From CBDUJZ01 sp047629415 (GTDB lineage Bacteria; Myxococcota_A; Bradymonadia; REDH01): 8,563 nucleotides of DNA. Below, in pieces: positions 5,947 to 8,563 of this stretch; position 1 is the first letter of the stretch; every line of letters starts with the position of its first letter. A model generated the notes under the pieces. The model saw only the letters and a list, made by a program, of their open reading frames with translations, was not told the DNA's origin and did no database searches. Position numbers and translations under genes: made by a program. The stretch is taken from assembly GCA_047629415.1 (NCBI GenBank), contig JBLHWZ010000246.1, positions 1 to 8,563 of the forward strand. The letters are read 5' to 3'.

Positions 5947-6783
5947 ATGCCAAATCTTCGACCAATCGCAGTTCTCCTCTCCTGCGTCCTCGTGGGATGT
6001 GTTCCATTCTTCGACACCGAACCAAGCGGTGCTGTCGAGGAGGGGCCTGCCGGAGGCGAGACCGCCTGCTGCACAGAGACAGACTGCCTCGCCTTGGACC
6101 AAAACGCGTGCCTAGCAAACGGCGGGACGTTCTCGGCCGTGTCATGCGCCGAGGCAGATTGTTTCCCGGACTGCGCAGCATATTGCTCCGACTGGAACGA
6201 GATCTGCGCCCCAACCCTCGGTGACGCTTTTGGGGGTCTCGCAGGCGACTGCTTCTCCTTCTGCCAAGAAATGGATTGGGCGCCCGGCACATTCCGAATC
6301 CCCCATCCCGGCAACGACACGCTCGGCTGCCGTATCTACCATCTGGACAATGCGCTCAGTGACCGCGAGGCGCATTGCCCTCACTCTGGCCCAACCGGTG
6401 CAAATGTTTGCGGAGACTGGTGCGGCGTCTATTGCAATATGGCCAACAGCCTCTGCGAAGACGTAGACTTCGCCGCAGTATTTGAAGGTCCCGGAGGCGC
6501 TGCGATTGACCGAGTCGCGTTTGAGGCGACCTTCTCCGACGAAGATGTGTGCGCGACCCGATGCCGCGGGGAAGGCCCGGGTGAGCCAATGCCCACGAAT
6601 GGACAAATCGGAGATACCAGCGGCGACTCGGTTCAGTGCCGAATGTACCACCTGATCACCGCCTCAGATGGCCTCGGTTTGACGGGCCGCGCCGCGCACT
6701 GCGCACATGGCTCGCTGAGTTCATTCAACAATGTCTGCTCCGGCCCGGTCCCGCAGACTGGTGCACCAACGCCCAGCCCCTAA
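5947..6783 (+). CDS. Lipoprotein with tandem duplicated Cys/His domain
   Basis: The ATG at 5947 gives 278 residues with a textbook lipoprotein signal (L15-V16-G17-C18). A longer open frame reaches back to 5638, but that part overlaps the small minus-strand gene and reads as non-protein-like, so it is rejected. No Shine-Dalgarno site is evident. A short Cys-rich segment (41-72) precedes two copies of one domain, at residues 76-155 and 159-264. Each has C-x3-C-x6-C (with Tyr before the second Cys), a C-x3-C pair, the signature C-R-[IM]-Y-H-L, then H-C-x-H and a last Cys. That is seven cysteines and three histidines per copy, suited to disulfides, metal binding or both. The location is an envelope membrane facing outside the cytoplasm. 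I associate CRxYHL...HCxH lipoproteins with Myxococcota from memory; I know no function. The TAA abuts the next gene's stop. Confidence 0.85.
   Translation: MPNLRPIAVLLSCVLVGCVPFFDTEPSGAVEEGPAGGETACCTETDCLALDQNACLANGGTFSAVSCAEADCFPDCAAYCSDWNEICAPTLGDAFGGLAGDCFSFCQEMDWAPGTFRIPHPGNDTLGCRIYHLDNALSDREAHCPHSGPTGANVCGDWCGVYCNMANSLCEDVDFAAVFEGPGGAAIDRVAFEATFSDEDVCATRCRGEGPGEPMPTNGQIGDTSGDSVQCRMYHLITASDGLGLTGRAAHCAHGSLSSFNNVCSGPVPQTGAPTPSP
6172..6411 (+). repeat. Cys/His domain, copy 1
   Basis: Residues 76-155 of the lipoprotein. Key residues are C76, C80, C87, C102, C106, C128-R-I-Y-H132, H143-C144-P-H146 and C155. The gap between C87 and C102 is 14 residues. Confidence 0.8.
6421..6738 (+). repeat. 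Cys/His domain, copy 2
   Basis: Residues 159-264 of the lipoprotein. Key residues are C159, C163, C170, C202, C206, C231-R-M-Y-H235, H251-C252-A-H254 and C264. The gap between C170 and C202 is 31 residues, a 17-residue insertion relative to copy 1; the short Cys spacings are the same. Confidence 0.8.
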
Positions 6784-8550
6784 TCAGGCGGGTTCGCCCG
6801 TCTGCACCGACCACATACGAGCGTAGACACCACCCGCGCTGACGAGTTCATCGTGCGTGCCCACTGCTGACACTCGGCCAGCGTCCAACACGTAGATCCG
6901 GTCCGCGTCACGAACCGTCGACAACCGGTGAGCGATAACGAGGGCCGTTCGGTCTTGCGAAAGCGTCGTCATTGAACGCTGAATCGCCGCCTCGGTCTCA
7001 TTGTCGACTGCAGACGTCGCCTCATCGAGAATCAGAATGGGGGGGTCCTTCAGCACCGCTCTAGCAATCGACAGACGCTGCCGTTGGCCGCCTGAAAGCT
7101 TCTGGCCACGCTCTCCCACGACGGTCTCCAGCCCGTGAGCGAGGCCGCGAACGAAGCCCTCGGCTTCCGCCGCCCGCAGCGCATCCCAAACTTCCTCGTC
7201 CGTGGCGTCGGGGCGCCCGAAGGCTACGTTGTCCTTCACGGTGCCGTGAAAGAGAAAAACATCCTGGCTCACGACCCCAATGGAGCGACGCAGCGACGCC
7301 AGATCGACTGTTCGGATGTCCTGCCCGTCGAATGTGATAGCGCCCTCCCCGTACTCATAGAAGCGCAGGAGGAGTTTCACGAGCGTACTCTTACCGGAGC
7401 CGGTCGACCCAACGATCGCGACCGTCTCACCTGCGCCTATGGCGATACTCAGCGATGACAGCGTCGGAGTCGGCGCGCTTGGGTACTGGAACGTCACATC
7501 GCGAAACTCCAGCGCGCCTTCGATCGGTTGGCCGAGCGCTACCGTCCCGCCCTCGATGGTCGGCTTGACCGCGAGAAGCGTCAGAATCCGCTCGGTCGAC
7601 GCCATGGCGCGTTGGAGGAGATCCAACGTCTCTCCAAGTCGAGTCAGCGGCCAAAGCAGCCGCTGGGTTAGAAAGACAAGGATGCTGTACACGCCTACGT
7701 TCAGAGCGCCCGTAGTGGCCAAGTGTCCGCCGTAGACAAGCGTGGCGGTGAACCCAACCACGATTACCATGCGAATGAGCGGTACGAACGCTGAGCTGAG
7801 CTTGATCGCCTCACGGTTGGCCTCACGATAGGCTTCCGACGCGGCGTTCAACCTTGCGGTCTCTCGTTCTTCTGCAGTGAAGCTCTTCGTCGTAGCGATT
7901 CCACCCAGGCTGTTGGCCAGAAGCGCGGACAGGTCAGATACCTTCTCACGAACGACCATGTAACGAGGGGCGATACGGCTCTGGAATCGGAACGAGCCCC
8001 ACAGCACGAAAGGCACGGGGAGGAACGCGATCAGTGCCAGACGCCACTCGGCAGCAAAGAACATCGCGCCTACGACAACGACGGTAGTTCCGACTTGGAG
8101 GAGTTGGTTCGCGCCGACGTCGAGGAATCGCTCCAACTGATTCACGTCGTCGTTCAACAGCGCCAAGAGGCCGCCGGTGCTCTCGTCTTCGAAGTACGCC
8201 ATCTCGAGCGATTGGATGTGCCCCCATGCTTCCATTCGCAGCTCGTGCTCGACCGTCTGAGCCAGATTTCGCCAAAGCACCGCGAAAGCGTATTCGAACA
8301 CCGACTCAAGTGCCCAGACCACCACGGTCGCCAGCGCGAGAATCCATAGCTGGCTCATGACGTCTGTAACGCCGAGGCCGGCGAGGAAGGACTCCTCCTG
8401 GGCGACGACCACATCGATCGCGGCTCCAATGAGGATTGGGGGCGCCAAGTCGAAGACCTTGTTGGTGATCGAGCAGGCGCTAGCGAGCGCCACACGTCGG
8501 CGGTGGTGCGAGGCGTGCTCGAGGAGGCGCGCGAGGGGAGAGCGGGACAT
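6784..8550 (-). CDS. ABC exporter half-transporter (fused membrane and ATPase domains)
   Basis: The protein has 588 residues, the usual length for an MsbA-like half-transporter that dimerises in the inner membrane and exports lipids, peptides or drugs using ATP. Residues about 18-320 form the transmembrane domain, with six hydrophobic segments (about 18-50, 68-92, 143-166, 168-190, 251-275, 284-303). The ATPase domain is intact: A-loop Y356, Walker A GSTGSGKST (381-389), Q-loop Q429, signature LSGGQ (485-489), Walker B ILILDE (505-510) with catalytic E510, and H-loop H541. A complete catalytic set fits an active homodimer, but a heterodimer partner outside the window cannot be excluded. The ATG at 8550 is near the right edge, with no clear Shine-Dalgarno site in the 13 bases shown. 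The substrate is unknown, and nothing adjacent identifies it; the convergent lipoprotein is on the other strand. Confidence 0.93.
   Translation of the reverse strand: MSRSPLARLLEHASHHRRRVALASACSITNKVFDLAPPILIGAAIDVVVAQEESFLAGLGVTDVMSQLWILALATVVVWALESVFEYAFAVLWRNLAQTVEHELRMEAWGHIQSLEMAYFEDESTGGLLALLNDDVNQLERFLDVGANQLLQVGTTVVVVGAMFFAAEWRLALIAFLPVPFVLWGSFRFQSRIAPRYMVVREKVSDLSALLANSLGGIATTKSFTAEERETARLNAASEAYREANREAIKLSSAFVPLIRMVIVVGFTATLVYGGHLATTGALNVGVYSILVFLTQRLLWPLTRLGETLDLLQRAMASTERILTLLAVKPTIEGGTVALGQPIEGALEFRDVTFQYPSAPTPTLSSLSIAIGAGETVAIVGSTGSGKSTLVKLLLRFYEYGEGAITFDGQDIRTVDLASLRRSIGVVSQDVFLFHGTVKDNVAFGRPDATDEEVWDALRAAEAEGFVRGLAHGLETVVGERGQKLSGGQRQRLSIARAVLKDPPILILDEATSAVDNETEAAIQRSMTTLSQDRTALVIAHRLSTVRDADRIYVLDAGRVSAVGTHDELVSAGGVYARMWSVQTGEPA
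6785..6804 (+). terminator. Possible hairpin just after the Cys/His lipoprotein stop
   Basis: An eight-pair stem (one G-U pair) closes a TTCG loop, beginning two bases after the TAA of the plus-strand lipoprotein gene. It lies inside the last codons of the convergent ABC transporter gene. No T-tract follows, so it is at best a weak terminator or a 3'-end stabiliser for the plus-strand message. Confidence 0.3.
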
Positions 8551-8563
8551 GGCACTTGAGGGC

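Noticed and set aside
5738..6320. Minus-strand Arg-rich and Ser-rich open frames opposite the Cys/His lipoprotein
   Set aside because: They are antisense shadows with extreme Arg or Ser content and overlap each other and the supported genes.
1..8563. Search for a defence system, mobile element, CRISPR array, tRNA or rRNA
   Set aside because: No transposase, integrase, terminal inverted repeats, spaced direct repeats or conserved RNA features were found on either strand by eye; all long frames are explained by the listed genes.

Overview
The window looks like a chromosomal segment from a Myxococcota-type bacterium (the former Deltaproteobacteria). The sequence is GC-rich. Four of its seven genes encode predicted lipoproteins, and three of these carry domain styles typical of that group: PEGA domains followed by an AgmX/PglI (TonB-C-like) domain, eight-cysteine Stig1-like repeats with MopE-type acidic motifs, and a duplicated Cys/His domain ending in CRxYHL...HCxH. 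This taxonomic reading is inferred from protein style only; there is no rRNA or other marker gene here.

Layout. Positions 1-3453 hold three genes on the minus strand, probably one operon, read right to left: a lipoprotein with two PEGA-like domains and an AgmX/PglI-like C-terminus (3453-2539), a zinc carboxypeptidase of family M14 whose GTG start overlaps the preceding TGA stop (2542-884), and a lipoprotein of unknown function that leaves the window at its left edge (826 to beyond 1). A 160-base divergent spacer follows. Next on the plus strand is a large cysteine-rich, acidic lipoprotein (3614-5356) with four eight-cysteine repeats, MopE-like motifs and a PPC-like tail. It ends at a GC-rich hairpin and a 50-base perfect palindrome that should terminate transcription in both directions. 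Facing it is a small charged protein (5757-5449, minus). A 189-base divergent spacer leads to a 278-residue lipoprotein with a tandem Cys/His repeat (5947-6783, plus). Its stop codon directly abuts the stop codon of a convergent ABC exporter half-transporter (8550-6784, minus).

How the parts may work together. The theme is the cell envelope: four lipoproteins, an inner-membrane ABC exporter and a peptidase. The coupled PEGA/AgmX lipoprotein and M14 peptidase are the only pair whose arrangement argues for a shared function. I see no insertion sequence, tRNA, rRNA, CRISPR array, phage gene or recognisable defence system. The least explained items are the duplicated Cys/His lipoprotein, the multi-repeat lipoprotein beside it and the leaderless M14 enzyme coupled to a lipoprotein.
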